A stretch of DNA of 64,000 bases from Pseudobdellovibrionaceae bacterium (GCA_016785955.1 JAEUWH010000032.1:24281-88280); one strand, 5' to 3'. Positions 1-8,364 are shown, numbered from the stretch's first letter. Notes: generated from the letters alone by a model not told the origin. Translations and numbers: made by a program.

Positions 1-138
1 ATAATCGTTTAGGTCTTTCGATGCTGTCACCCATACCGAACCAGAACGACAAATAAGAGTCGCATTTTTATCGATAGAGTCAATTTTTAGAACTTCCCCG
101 CGTTTAAGTGAAATGTGGCCTTGTTTAAGTTTATTCAT
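1..138 (-). CDS. DUF2917 family protein, N-terminal part (gene runs off the window)
   Basis: The minus strand reads ATG at 136-138 and stays open to the window edge, giving 46 residues that begin MNKLKQGHISLKRGEVL and include GSVWVTASKDLNDY. The pattern LKRGEVLxI followed about 16 residues later by GxVWVT is typical of DUF2917, small cupin-like proteins of unknown role. The gene is divergent from the Lrp/AsnC regulator 64 bp away, so the two probably share a promoter region and the regulator may control it. The family call rests on a short N-terminal stretch only; the C-terminus lies outside the window. Confidence 0.6.
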   Translation of the reverse strand, partial: MNKLKQGHISLKRGEVLKIDSIDKNATLICRSGSVWVTASKDLNDY

Positions 139-202
139 AATAATAGGATATATTCTTAATATGATTAAGCAAGGTCCAGAATTCACTTAACAGGAAATAC
201 GA

Positions 203-670
203 ATGGCATTAAATAATAAACGTCTGCAGGCTGACCTCGATGACATGGATTTTAATATTCTTAAAGCGCTGTCTCAAAATGCGAAGGCATCGTACGCCGA
301 CCTTGGCACAGCGGTTAACTTAACTGGACCTGCGGTCCATGGTCGCGTGAAAAAAATGGAAAATTTGGGTGTGATCAAAAGGTATGGCATCGACATCGAT
401 TTTCAATTAATTGGTTTACCTGTGTGTGCGTTTGTTCGTGTACAAACAGGTAAACTCAGTTGCCGAGATGCGGGTAAAAAGGTTGTGCAGTTTGAGGAAG
501 TTATTGAATGCCATGCGGTCGCTGGCGAAGATGATTTACTTTTGAAAACACGGACGGCTACGCCTCTGGATTTGCAAGAGTTGCTGGATAAATTAAAAAC
601 TCAAGGAATCATCGAAAACTCAGTTTCTATTTTTGTATTGGAGACACACTTTGAAAGGGCACGTCTATAG
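203..670 (+). CDS. Lrp/AsnC family transcriptional regulator
   Basis: A 155-residue protein of standard family length. Residues about 12-60 form the AsnC-type winged helix-turn-helix (LDDMDFNILKALSQNAK, then a recognition helix around LTGPAVHGRVKKMENLGVI). Residues about 75-150 form the RAM/AsnC ligand-binding domain (ECHAVAGEDDLLLKTR). Such proteins are DNA-bound octamers or dimers that sense amino acids and usually regulate a neighbouring or divergent gene; here that is the DUF2917 gene. The ATG at 203 follows AGGAAA with suitable spacing. The TAG stop (668-670) lies inside the first unit of the dispersed GGTAATGACA repeat, so the repeat begins exactly at the end of this reading frame. The effector is unknown. 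Confidence 0.9.
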   Translation: MALNNKRLQADLDDMDFNILKALSQNAKASYADLGTAVNLTGPAVHGRVKKMENLGVIKRYGIDIDFQLIGLPVCAFVRVQTGKLSCRDAGKKVVQFEEVIECHAVAGEDDLLLKTRTATPLDLQELLDKLKTQGIIENSVSIFVLETHFERARL

Positions 671-720
671 ATGGGTTGGTAATGACACTTGGCAATGACA
701 GACACTTGGTAATGACTCTT
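668..720 (+). repeat. Dispersed GGTTGGTAATGACA repeat, three tandem units
   Basis: TAGATGGGTTGGTAATGACA (668-687) is followed by CTTGGCAATGACA and CTTGGTAATGAC. The first unit differs by one base from the core of the copies at 15241-15262, 23165-23186 and 48150-48171. It starts with the TAG stop of the Lrp gene and lies between two convergent genes. Confidence 0.75.
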
Positions 721-726
721 AATATG

Positions 727-1296
727 TCAGTAAACGACGGGTGCAATCACCACGACGCTGATTGCGATCACGTTCAGTTTTTCTTCGTTAGAATAGGAAT
801 GTTTAGAGTCCCCGGGAAAGGCAAAGACGTCGCCTTTCTTTAAATGATACGCATGGCCTTCGACATGCACGGTGAGTTCACCTTGAATGCAGTGGCAATA
901 CTCACGCGTTCCGGATCGATGCGGGGTCCCTTTGAGTATTCCTCCTGATTTAATTTCCATTCGGTCCATTTCCATATGGCCAATAGGATCTGGCAAAAGT
1001 TTTAGCACTTTGACGGCGCCTTGCATTTTTTCATGGTAAGGTACCTGATCCGCTTCAATCAATTTGCATACGGCTTGGGCGGGCATAAGCAATTCGTCAA
1101 TTTGTACGCTGAGCGCCGACGCTAGCTTGGCCAAGTTCACCAATGAGGGATTGCCTTCTCCTGACTCCAGATTGGCAATCGTGGAACGTGGTAGACCAGA
1201 TAAATGGGCCAAATTGTCTTGGGTCATGCTGCGTTTTTGTCGAATTCCCACCAAATTATCAGCTAGATTTCTTGACAGGTTCCTAAAGTCTGGCAT
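727..1296 (-). CDS. XRE-family regulator with C-terminal cupin domain
   Basis: About 189 residues. The N-terminal 60 form a helix-turn-helix of the Xre/Cro type (RQKRSMTQDNLAHLSGLPRSTIANLESGEGNPS). The last 80 form a cupin_2 barrel (HRSGTREYCHCIQGELTVHVEGHAYHLKKGDVFAFPGDSKHSY) with the His/Glu pattern that binds a metal or small ligand. This architecture is known in repressors that sense metabolites through the cupin. A GTG at 1303-1305 is possible, but the ATG at 1296 has GGAG eight bases upstream and is preferred. The gene is divergent from sodB with 137 bp between starts, so it may regulate the dismutase; that is inference from position. It is convergent with the Lrp gene. Confidence 0.85.
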   Translation of the reverse strand: MPDFRNLSRNLADNLVGIRQKRSMTQDNLAHLSGLPRSTIANLESGEGNPSLVNLAKLASALSVQIDELLMPAQAVCKLIEADQVPYHEKMQGAVKVLKLLPDPIGHMEMDRMEIKSGGILKGTPHRSGTREYCHCIQGELTVHVEGHAYHLKKGDVFAFPGDSKHSYSNEEKLNVIAISVVVIAPVVY

Positions 1297-1433
1297 GGAC
1301 GTCACTCCGTTGTTGTTGTTATTTTAGCATCAATGTTAATTTATTAGCATTTTGATATTGTTTTAGCAAATACCAGAAAAAATAGGAAATCATGTTATAG
1401 TTTCCTTAAATTCTTAAATTAAAGGAGACACCT

Positions 1434-2012
1434 ATGGCATTTACACTACCGGAATTACCTTATTCTAAAGATGCGCTGACACCTCATATTTCTGCGGAGA
1501 CGATGGAATATCATCATGGCAAGCATCACAATACGTACGTTACTAATTTAAATAATTTAATCAAAGGAACCAAGTTTGAAAATACGACGTCCCTAGACGA
1601 GATCATTATGAATTCTGAAGCTGGGCTTTTTAACAATGCGGCTCAGGTATGGAATCATACATTTTTCTGGCATTGTTTGGCACCTAAAGCCGGTGGAGAA
1701 GCCAAAGGAAAAATCGCCGAATTGATTAATAAAAAGTGGGGCAATTTTGCGACTTTCAAAGATGAATTCTCGAAAACAGCGATCGGTAATTTCGGTTCCG
1801 GTTGGACTTGGTTGACTCTGAACAAGCAGGGTGAAATTGAAATTTTTAATACGTCCAATGCCGGTACTCCGATGACATCAGGACGTAAGGCGTTGTTGAC
1901 GATTGATGTATGGGAACATGCTTACTATATTGATTACAGAAATGCCCGTCCTAATTTTGTGAATTCTTTTTGGAATTTGGTTAATTGGGATTTCGTTAAC
2001 AGCAATTTGTAA
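1434..2012 (+). CDS. sodB: Superoxide dismutase, Fe type
   Basis: 192 residues, the normal length of iron superoxide dismutase. It converts superoxide to oxygen and hydrogen peroxide, most likely in the cytoplasm because no signal peptide is present. Metal ligands are visible: His in EYHHGKHHNTYV near residue 27, His in WNHTFFWHCL near 75, and Asp/His in DVWEHAYYIDYRN near 158-162. The sequence AAQVWNHTFFWHCL and the GSGWTWL segment are typical of the Fe rather than the Mn form. The start has AAAGGAGA six bases upstream. It is followed by a strong hairpin at 2044-2074 and stands opposite the cupin-XRE regulator, so it is probably transcribed alone. Confidence 0.95.
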   Translation: MAFTLPELPYSKDALTPHISAETMEYHHGKHHNTYVTNLNNLIKGTKFENTTSLDEIIMNSEAGLFNNAAQVWNHTFFWHCLAPKAGGEAKGKIAELINKKWGNFATFKDEFSKTAIGNFGSGWTWLTLNKQGEIEIFNTSNAGTPMTSGRKALLTIDVWEHAYYIDYRNARPNFVNSFWNLVNWDFVNSNL

Positions 2013-2043
2013 TCTTGCTATTCTAGTCACAATTTTGAAGACC

Positions 2044-2074
2044 GTACAGATGAACCATACACGTTCATCTGTAC
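2044..2074 (+). terminator. Perfect 12-bp hairpin after sodB
   Basis: GTACAGATGAAC (2044-2055) and GTTCATCTGTAC (2063-2074) are perfect reverse complements around a 7-base loop. It lies 32 bases after the sodB stop. There is no strong T run after it, so it may act as an mRNA-stabilising or pause hairpin rather than a classic intrinsic terminator. Confidence 0.6.
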
Positions 2075-2077
2075 TTA

Positions 2078-2095
2078 TGTCATTACCAACCTATC
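2078..2095 (-). repeat. Dispersed GATAGGTTGGTAATGACA repeat, single copy
   Basis: The plus strand reads TGTCATTACCAACCTATC, an exact copy of the 18-base core shared with 15241-15262 and 23165-23186. It directly follows the sodB hairpin. The rest of 2096-2313 shows no gene; a short open frame across it (2035-2229) is explained by the repeat and lacks coding signs. Confidence 0.7.
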
Positions 2096-2313
2096 CATCA
2101 GTTCCATGTGAATGTGTCAGGCTTCAGGCCCCAGCTTCAAACCCCAGTGTCAAACGTCTGATATCATTGGTTTTGGTGACATTTATTGTCCAAATGTCCA
2201 ATTCTCTACAGGCGACAAATTTTAAATAATAGACTAAACTTTTCCAGGTTTTAACATACGCGTGCGGCCACTGTGAGAAATCACTTTCTGAAGGGATATG
2301 GGAATAGGTAAGT

Positions 2314-3636
2314 ATGACGAGACGTTGCGATTTATTTCTTTATTTTCTACTTTTTTTTGTTTCTTTCGAGGCGCATTCTGCCGCCAATAAAAATCACAGC
2401 AGACAAGATGTGTGTCAGGCATTCAGGGCCAGGGCTTTGAAAGACCATGCTTTTATGCGTGTGCCGGTTCCTGTTGATTATGATAAACCAGAGCTTGGGT
2501 ATACCTGGATTTATACGTGGACGAATAGGAAATTCAGAACGGATTGGAAAACATTAGTTTTTGTTTCTGGAGGACCTGGAAATCATGATCACGATTCGCG
2601 TTTGAATCTATCTAACTGGAATTTGATATTTTTTGATCAACGTGGAATCGCCTGTTCTAAACTAAATAACGAAGCACAGAACTTAGATAAAGAATCCTAT
2701 TCGTCAAAACACACGGCTCGAGATATTGAAGAAATCAGAAAAGCCTATGGGATGAATAAAATTTCTCTTTATGCAGTTTCTTATGGCACTGTACCGGCGA
2801 CGATCTACGCCTCGCTCTACGCGGATCATACAAGATCTTTGGTTTTAGAAGGAACCGTTGCTGTAGGGGGAGAACAACTGATTGGGCCAGATCGTCGGCG
2901 CGTTCTTTTGCAGAATTTTTTTGAAGGCTTACCTAAAGCGACGCAGGATCGCATTTTAGAATTGTCTAGTAAGCCAGATATTCCTCGCAATTGGTTTTCG
3001 GTTGTTGGTATGTTGATGTTGTATTTAGATAACGGATATGAGGCGTATCAAGCCTTTCTTGAGAATGTTCTTTCGGATGATCAAATAGCCAAGGATTTGA
3101 TCGGCACTGTGATTTATCAGAAATCACTTAAAGATAATTCAGATGATAACGGCTTGTTAGTTTCGGCAATGTTGGGTTGTCAGGAGCTGGGTATGAATCT
3201 AACAAACGTAAGCTCATACTTTGTTTTCCGAGGCCGAACATTGGTGCCAGATACTGTAAATCATATGAATTCTATGTGTGTTCCCTTAGGGTTTCCGTTA
3301 GATATCAAAACAAAATTGTATGACTCATCTGCGTACCCGGTTCGTGTACCTGTTTATTATATTCAAGGAGCCAAAGATGGTGCGACGGTCATAGATCACG
3401 CTTACCAGCATGCCTATCAAACCACGCAATCTCGTGCCTATTTATTGATTGCTGAGCAGGGTGGTCATCAGCCTTTATCCGGAGACTTAGTGTCAGGTTA
3501 CGCCGACAAAGCAAAGATGTCAGCAAAGCAAACCCTTCTGGCTAAAATACTTGATGGTCTGTCACTTCAAGGTGGTGATCTTCGATCGCTAGAGAAGAAC
3601 GCGCCTTTAAAGTGGCGCGTTGTGATTAAAGAGTAG
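2314..3636 (+). CDS. Exported alpha/beta hydrolase (tripeptidyl/prolyl aminopeptidase-like)
   Basis: 440 residues with a signal peptide (residues 1 to about 24, hydrophobic YFLLFFVSF core). The alpha/beta hydrolase order is clear: oxyanion GGPG at 86-89, DQRG at 108-111, nucleophile Ser156 in YAVSYG, and the acid and His late in the chain within QGAKDGATVIDHA and EQGGHQPLSGD. The GGPG and DQRG pair and the C-terminal TAP-like part suggest a peptidase of the S33 type that trims peptides outside the cytoplasm, fitting a protein-degrading lifestyle. The residue two before Ser156 is Ala where the family usually has Gly. An 8-bp inverted repeat (AACGCGCC/GGCGCGTT, 3598-3621) falls in the last codons and may help end the transcript. 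The substrate is not predictable. Confidence 0.8.
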   Translation: MTRRCDLFLYFLLFFVSFEAHSAANKNHSRQDVCQAFRARALKDHAFMRVPVPVDYDKPELGYTWIYTWTNRKFRTDWKTLVFVSGGPGNHDHDSRLNLSNWNLIFFDQRGIACSKLNNEAQNLDKESYSSKHTARDIEEIRKAYGMNKISLYAVSYGTVPATIYASLYADHTRSLVLEGTVAVGGEQLIGPDRRRVLLQNFFEGLPKATQDRILELSSKPDIPRNWFSVVGMLMLYLDNGYEAYQAFLENVLSDDQIAKDLIGTVIYQKSLKDNSDDNGLLVSAMLGCQELGMNLTNVSSYFVFRGRTLVPDTVNHMNSMCVPLGFPLDIKTKLYDSSAYPVRVPVYYIQGAKDGATVIDHAYQHAYQTTQSRAYLLIAEQGGHQPLSGDLVSGYADKAKMSAKQTLLAKILDGLSLQGGDLRSLEKNAPLKWRVVIKE

Positions 3637-3681
3637 GGCGTCACAACGGCCTACGAATGTCTCACCAAAAATATTATGGCC

Positions 3682-4695
3682 TTAAAGAAAGTAAACCAAA
3701 TTTAGAGAGGCAAAACTGACAAACGTTTTTCGTTCTTCGAATTCAGGAGAGCGAGTCACAAAGCGCCATACTATATTGAATGGTAAAATTTGAACGCCGA
3801 AGCCAAGCTCGGTATCGAACGTTAAAGGAATTCGCGTGACTCGATGACTGGATTGAAAGGTGTTGCCATCAATAAAAATACTGCGGGCAATTAAATTAGT
3901 GCGAACGCCAAAAAGTCCATAGTAGCTGATTTTTCTAGGATGATCGGCGGTCATAGGAGAAATAAAACTGTCTCCATCATTGGAGGACGGGCGACTGGGG
4001 CCAAAGTCATCCAGCAGGTTTGTTCCAAAGCGTCCCAGGGCCCCGATATGAATGGCCGTCAAGACATTACCGACTCCCATCCCGTAGTATGGTAGCAGGT
4101 CAAAGTTTTTTTGTGCATAAATTTTGAGTCGTTTTTGATAGGAGAGTTGTAAAGTAAATTCGTCTTTCAAGCCGTGGTCCCACCCTGCGGCTCGGTATTT
4201 CGAGATCCAATCGTGGACATTGTTTTGAACTTCGCGGCCACGCGCACTGGGGCCTACGATCCCTAGATCGACTTCAAAAAATTGGGCCGAGTGTTCTTCC
4301 TTGATGTTAGCGGCAACCCCCAAATAAAGCCAACCGGCATAGGGACGATCATTGGGAATCAGATTCGACTCGCCAATATTGTTAGGTGTGTATATTTGGT
4401 GTCCTAATGAAATTCCCAAATTCAATTTGCTGTGATCGGCAGTGCCGTCTAAAATTTTAAGCCCAGAAATAGGTTTTTCTGCCCAAAGAGGTAATTTGTT
4501 TTCGGCATAGATATAAGAAGCGCGAAAACCGTTTGTGTAGGATTGGTCAGATCCCGGGCCCCCTAGGCTACGGGAATCATTTTCAAAATAGACGGCAATG
4601 GCCTCACCATCGGTTTTGGCGGATGTTTTTTTTATTTCCGCCAGCGTCGAGAAAGAGAAAGAAAAAATAAGAGCTACAAGAATATTAATTTTCAT
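3682..4695 (-). CDS. LpxR-family outer-membrane lipid A deacylase
   Basis: 337 residues with a signal peptide ending near Ala19. The mature part matches the LpxR/DUF2219 family: VYFENDS with Asn39-Asp40, SYTNGFR near 52-58, NDRPYAGWLYLG, and NNVHDWISKY followed by GW, the region of the family's catalytic His. LpxR is a 12-stranded outer-membrane barrel that, with calcium, removes the 3'-acyloxyacyl group of lipid A. The chain ends in an aromatic-rich strand closing with Phe-Leu. It is convergent with the alpha/beta hydrolase and appears monocistronic. In a bacterium that handles other Gram-negative envelopes it could act on its own or on prey lipid A; this is inference. Confidence 0.85.
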   Translation of the reverse strand: MKINILVALIFSFSFSTLAEIKKTSAKTDGEAIAVYFENDSRSLGGPGSDQSYTNGFRASYIYAENKLPLWAEKPISGLKILDGTADHSKLNLGISLGHQIYTPNNIGESNLIPNDRPYAGWLYLGVAANIKEEHSAQFFEVDLGIVGPSARGREVQNNVHDWISKYRAAGWDHGLKDEFTLQLSYQKRLKIYAQKNFDLLPYYGMGVGNVLTAIHIGALGRFGTNLLDDFGPSRPSSNDGDSFISPMTADHPRKISYYGLFGVRTNLIARSIFIDGNTFQSSHRVTRIPLTFDTELGFGVQILPFNIVWRFVTRSPEFEERKTFVSFASLNLVYFL

Positions 4696-5000
4696 TTCTT
4701 AGATGTAACATTCTCTTTGGTTGCACACAAAAACTTTTAGGTTCTGGGCCATCGTATTTGAGTTTATCCTAATGTAACTAGAGTTTATAAAAACTCCGTT
4801 ATTACTGAGTGCCGGCTCAACACGTTTTCCGTTAAAGTATAGAGTTTAGAGCTGACGGATTAACTAGCCTAATCTATGTGAGCCCCACTTAATCGGCGTC
4901 AGAATCGATGTACGATGTTCAATCAATTTTTACTTTAAACCCAAAAGCAAAGCCGGGACTTTTTATCAGAAATTTCTACAGAAAATTTTTAATTTGTAAA
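4696..5000. other. Gene-free stretch upstream of the LpxR-like gene
   Basis: About 305 bases of AT-rich DNA upstream of the lpxR-like gene and downstream of the small membrane protein gene. I see no reading frame with coding character, no clear hairpin and no copy of the dispersed repeats. It presumably carries the lpxR-like promoter. Confidence 0.4.
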
Positions 5001-5270
5001 TCAGTGATGAACAATGGGCTCTTCGTTTTTATGTGCTTGTCGCTCATTGGGATCGTTCGCATTTAAGCCAATTTGATTTTTCGCAAAATCTACGCCTTTA
5101 TTTATTGCGTTGAGCGCGGCTCCTGTTTGGTTGGGCAAAATTCCCCTGCTGTACAAATAGCGCACACCAAAATATGCAGCGGCTCCGTACAGAACCCAAT
5201 GCCATCGAAAGCCTTTCATGATATGAGTGCCCGCTAGATTTTTTACAGAATTTTCAATTGTTTTGTTCAT
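5001..5270 (-). CDS. Small membrane-associated protein of unknown function
   Basis: 89 residues starting MNKTIENSVKNLAG. The ATG at 5268-5270 is preceded by AAGGAG (5279-5284) at ideal spacing, which beats an upstream ATG at 5315 that has no ribosome site. One hydrophobic segment (HWVLYGAAAYFGVRYLY, about residues 24-40) is flanked by amphipathic, Asn-rich sequence and a polar, charged C-terminus ending in His-His. No family is recognised. It stands alone, divergent from the acetyltransferase gene. Confidence 0.6.
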   Translation of the reverse strand: MNKTIENSVKNLAGTHIMKGFRWHWVLYGAAAYFGVRYLYSRGILPNQTGAALNAINKGVDFAKNQIGLNANDPNERQAHKNEEPIVHH

Positions 5271-5398
5271 ACTTTGAACTCCTTTACCCACAAGTGAGTG
5301 CATAAATCCTGCCATATGTTTCGGTTACTGTTTAGGCGCAGTTAAGTATGATATTTAATCGGTTTGACTATTTAGACAGGATCGTTTGTTATAAGGGT

Positions 5399-5866
5399 AT
5401 GACCTCGTCACAATTTAGTTATCGTAAAGCCCTTATTCAAGATGTGTCCGCTATTCAATCATTTCAACAAGCCATGGCGTGGGAAACCGAGAAATTGAAA
5501 CTGGACGATAAAGTTCTCGAGCAAGGGGTTCGTGCGGTATTTCAAAATCCAGAACTGGGGCAGTACCATGTATGCCTTGATGGGGCTGACGTGATCGGCT
5601 CGTTGTTATTAACCAAAGAATGGAGTGATTGGCGTAATGGTACGGTTTGGTGGTTGCACAGTTTGTATTTTAAGCCAGCCTATCGTGGTCAGGGTTTGTT
5701 TTCAAAAATGTATCACTACGTCCAAGAGCTGGCGCATACCGAGCCCAATATCCGAGGAATTCGTTTGTATGTTGATCATACAAATGAAAAGGCGCAAGCC
5801 GTTTATAACAAGCTCGGAATGAATGGCGATCACTATCGTCTATTCGAATGGATGAAGACTTTTTAG
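5399..5866 (+). CDS. GNAT-family N-acetyltransferase
   Basis: About 155 residues. GNAT features are in order: an N-terminal YRKALIQDVSAIQSFQ strand-helix, a central WWLHSLYFKPAYRGQGLFSKMYHYV segment carrying the acetyl-CoA loop (RGQGLF), and a C-terminal YVDHTNEKAQAVYNKLGM segment with the usual Asn and Tyr. It transfers acetyl from acetyl-CoA to an amine; the acceptor is not predictable. The frame is open from 5348, but the residues before the ATG at 5399 do not fit the fold and AAGGG precedes that ATG, so the shorter start is preferred. Confidence 0.85.
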   Translation: MTSSQFSYRKALIQDVSAIQSFQQAMAWETEKLKLDDKVLEQGVRAVFQNPELGQYHVCLDGADVIGSLLLTKEWSDWRNGTVWWLHSLYFKPAYRGQGLFSKMYHYVQELAHTEPNIRGIRLYVDHTNEKAQAVYNKLGMNGDHYRLFEWMKTF

Positions 5867-6017
5867 ACATACGGTCTAAAGTTCAGGTTTTGAAAAAATA
5901 TAGACTAGCCAGTCGCATTCTCAAGATGACCAGTCCCTTACGTTGCCTTTAAACTTTTTTAGTCTGCTGTTTTACAGTGATTTAATATGTAATCATGCAC
6001 ACTCAGAAGGAGGAAAA

Positions 6018-7142
6018 ATGCATTCAAAATTCAATCGAATGATGAGGACATCATCTTTAACATTTGCAACGGTGGGATTAGTCGTTGGTTGTTCATCAGC
6101 TCCTAAGGTTTCTAAGAATCCAGCGGAAGAGCAATCATTGCAAGCCAAAGCCGCCGAGGTGACTTCAAAAGGTCAAACAGAGAGTGCGAAAGCGGGTGGT
6201 TATGATCCCGTGGCTTTCTGGCAAGATCGTAATAAAGTTTCCAAGAAATGGCTAAACAGAGAGGTGGAAACAGGAATTCTATCGAAATCGCAAAAAGTAT
6301 TTGTCGTGGATTTTAAAGTTCGCTTTCATCGACATGATACATCGTGGTTAAATAGTGGAACAGGCCTTAGCGATTTTTTAAGCGATGCGGGACAAGATCA
6401 TACCGGTGGCTATATGAAGACCGTTTCTATTAAAGAGAAAAAAGCGATTCATACCATCACCGGCGAAAACCCAGAAGTGTTCCAGAAAATCACCGATACG
6501 TTATATAAAAATTTTGTTGCTCAGCTAGAAACGGCTGGCTACAAAGTTTCTGATCGTAGTGCGATCACCTATAAAGACATGATCGAGCACTTAAACAGCG
6601 ATAAAATGGTTCCATCGCCACAAAAAGGCGAGGGCGTTGTGGAAATTTATGCGCCGACAGGTTGGAAACTTGAAAAATCAACGATGGATACGGCAACATT
6701 AAGCGCGGCATTTGGTGACACTGTGATGAAATTAGCAGAACAAAATAGCCGTAAAGTCGAAGAATCAATCGGCGTGTCAATGGCCTATGATGTCGATTTA
6801 GGCGAGATCAAAGACGGCAAGTATTGGTCAAATATTTCCACGCGAGGTAGTATGGCGTTTACAACAACATATTATTCAGGTGTTATCGATATGAGCAAAC
6901 CTTTGCGCGATGGAATTCAGTACAAATACAATGCTGAAAAAACAGCGTCTGATTCCAACACCTTTGGTCGTGCAACAGCAACGGTGGCGGCGATGGCATT
7001 AGGAAAAAGTATGGATTATTCAACGAGCGAGACATTCACGATGGTTCCTGAATGGAATCAGTTTGAAAATCGAGTTGTAGAACATGGTAGTTATCTTAAT
7101 GATTTAATCATGGAGCGTGTTCGTCAAGGTCGCGATGACTAG
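6018..7142 (+). CDS. Exported lipoprotein of unknown function
   Basis: 374 residues. The ATG at 6018 has AAGGAGG close upstream; an earlier in-frame start at 5943 would bury the signal. The N-terminus is a lipoprotein signal (hydrophobic stretch then LVVGCSSAP), so the protein is lipid-anchored at the cell envelope. The rest is soluble and charged, with a linker rich in Ala, Glu and Lys (about 25-60) followed by a mixed alpha/beta region. No domain is recognised. A clear terminator (7169-7197) follows, so it is a single-gene unit. Confidence 0.7.
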   Translation: MHSKFNRMMRTSSLTFATVGLVVGCSSAPKVSKNPAEEQSLQAKAAEVTSKGQTESAKAGGYDPVAFWQDRNKVSKKWLNREVETGILSKSQKVFVVDFKVRFHRHDTSWLNSGTGLSDFLSDAGQDHTGGYMKTVSIKEKKAIHTITGENPEVFQKITDTLYKNFVAQLETAGYKVSDRSAITYKDMIEHLNSDKMVPSPQKGEGVVEIYAPTGWKLEKSTMDTATLSAAFGDTVMKLAEQNSRKVEESIGVSMAYDVDLGEIKDGKYWSNISTRGSMAFTTTYYSGVIDMSKPLRDGIQYKYNAEKTASDSNTFGRATATVAAMALGKSMDYSTSETFTMVPEWNQFENRVVEHGSYLNDLIMERVRQGRDD

Positions 7143-7168
7143 ATTTTAGTTTCCAAATTACTTATTTT

Positions 7169-7197
7169 AAACGGGAATGTGAGAAACATTCCCGTTT
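7169..7197 (+). terminator. Intrinsic terminator after the 6018-7142 lipoprotein gene
   Basis: AAACGGGAATGT (7169-7180) pairs perfectly with ACATTCCCGTTT (7186-7197) around a 5-base loop and runs into TTCATTTTG. A typical rho-independent shape 27 bases after the stop. Confidence 0.8.
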
Positions 7198-7274
7198 TCA
7201 TTTTGTTTTCATTCATAAGAAAAAATAGAAATACTGTTGCGATCAGAAAGTATCCTTGCTAGCTAGCTAAAACT

Positions 7275-7814
7275 ATGAATTCACGTAAATTATGGATCAA
7301 TATCCACCTTGTGTTTGCGGCGATCTTTATGCCGTTAATGTTGATGATGCCGATCACGGGTTCATTGTATCTTCTGGGTTACCAAGGAGATCAAACAAAG
7401 ACGGAAGTTTTTCGTATTCACGAGACCGCTCCCAATGACGAGATGGAGCGTGAGGAGTTTTTTCGCAAACACCTGGCGGCTCAAGGCATTGACCCGACAT
7501 TTGAATATATTCGATCTACAAAAACAGAATTTATTATGCGACCGACTACACGTGTGTATTATGTCGCCAATATCGAGAGTGACAAAACTTTAATCATCTC
7601 GCGTGTCGAACCGACCATGTTGAAACGATTAATTGAGCTACATAAAGGACATGGTCCGCGTGCGATGCGATGGTTTGAAGCGGCGTTTGGTTTGGCACTG
7701 ATCATCACCACATTGTCGGGACTGTGGCTGGCCTGGACGGTGAAGCCTTATCGTATGATTACACTGAGCGCTTTTGGTGCCGGTTTGCTGATCATGCTGG
7801 TGTGTTTATTTTAG
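7275..7814 (+). CDS. PepSY-associated membrane protein
   Basis: 179 residues with three hydrophobic segments: about 11-35 (IHLVFAAIFMPLMLMMPITGSLYLLG), 134-153 (FGLALIITTLSGLWLAW) and 160-178. The first segment with WINIHLVFA and the late GLWLAW segment resemble PepSY-TM proteins, inner-membrane proteins often linked to metal uptake or reductase function. The middle part is periplasmic. The stop TAG (7812-7814) is also the first three bases of the 53-bp palindromic repeat. No neighbour points to a pathway. Confidence 0.6.
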   Translation: MNSRKLWINIHLVFAAIFMPLMLMMPITGSLYLLGYQGDQTKTEVFRIHETAPNDEMEREEFFRKHLAAQGIDPTFEYIRSTKTEFIMRPTTRVYYVANIESDKTLIISRVEPTMLKRLIELHKGHGPRAMRWFEAAFGLALIITTLSGLWLAWTVKPYRMITLSAFGAGLLIMLVCLF

Positions 7815-7864
7815 GGACTGTCCTGATTTTCTCGCGACGGCTAGGCAAATGACGACAGGCCCTA
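7812..7864. repeat. 53-bp REP-like palindrome, copy 1, carrying two stop codons
   Basis: The element starts TAGGGACTGTCC and ends GACAGGCCCTA, with a conserved centre CTCGCGACGGCTAGGC. It is 46/53 identical to the copy at 38411-38463. Its first TAG is the stop of the PepSY gene and its last CTA is the minus-strand TAG stop of the LprI-like gene, so the element fills the whole gap between two convergent genes. Confidence 0.85.
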
Positions 7865-8311
7865 ATCTGTTTGAATATTTTGATAGCTGGCTAACGATTC
7901 TTCCATCATTTTTACACGTTCTTTTGTTAAGCGCGATAAGCAACCCGAGACAACGATTGTCTCGCTCTCGGCGCCGAGCATGACGGTACCTTCGTATTGG
8001 CATTGTGCCTCGCGATAAGTGATCCATGCTTTTTCTGCATTTTCTAATCGGCTCAGTGTTTCGGCAGCGGGATCGCTTGCGTCGGTGGCTGCAGCGTTCA
8101 TGCGTGATTTAATATGTTCCGAAATAGATAGGAATAATTGAACCAGTTTTTTATCAGCAAAGTGATAGTCTTGGCTTGAACATTTTTTCAGGTCTTCATT
8201 TGATTGGGCGACGTCGTAACATTTAGCCACATCAAAATCTGTTTCTGAATCTGCGAAAATTAAAAATGGCAGAATCAAAATGGTAAGCAATATAAAATAA
8301 GATCGGAACAT
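7862..8311 (-). CDS. Exported LprI/DUF1311-family protein
   Basis: 149 residues. The signal peptide is MFRSYFILLTILILPFLIFA; the ATG at 8309-8311 with a GGGGG ribosome site is preferred over an upstream TTG at 8368 that would put 19 polar residues ahead of it. The mature part has four cysteines and the motif AEKAWITYREAQCQYE followed by SGCLSRLTKERV, which defines the DUF1311/LprI lysozyme-inhibitor-like family. Some members inhibit lysozyme; whether this one does is unknown. It follows the helicase gene on the same strand, and its stop codon lies in the palindromic repeat. Confidence 0.75.
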   Translation of the reverse strand: MFRSYFILLTILILPFLIFADSETDFDVAKCYDVAQSNEDLKKCSSQDYHFADKKLVQLFLSISEHIKSRMNAAATDASDPAAETLSRLENAEKAWITYREAQCQYEGTVMLGAESETIVVSGCLSRLTKERVKMMEESLASYQNIQTD

Positions 8312-8364
8312 AGTAACCCCCGTTACCCCAAGTCCAATGTATATCTTAACTTCACGAGTTTTTT

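Noticed and set aside
2035..2229. 64-codon plus-strand frame after sodB
   Set aside because: Overlaps the hairpin and the dispersed repeat, no ribosome site, no family likeness.
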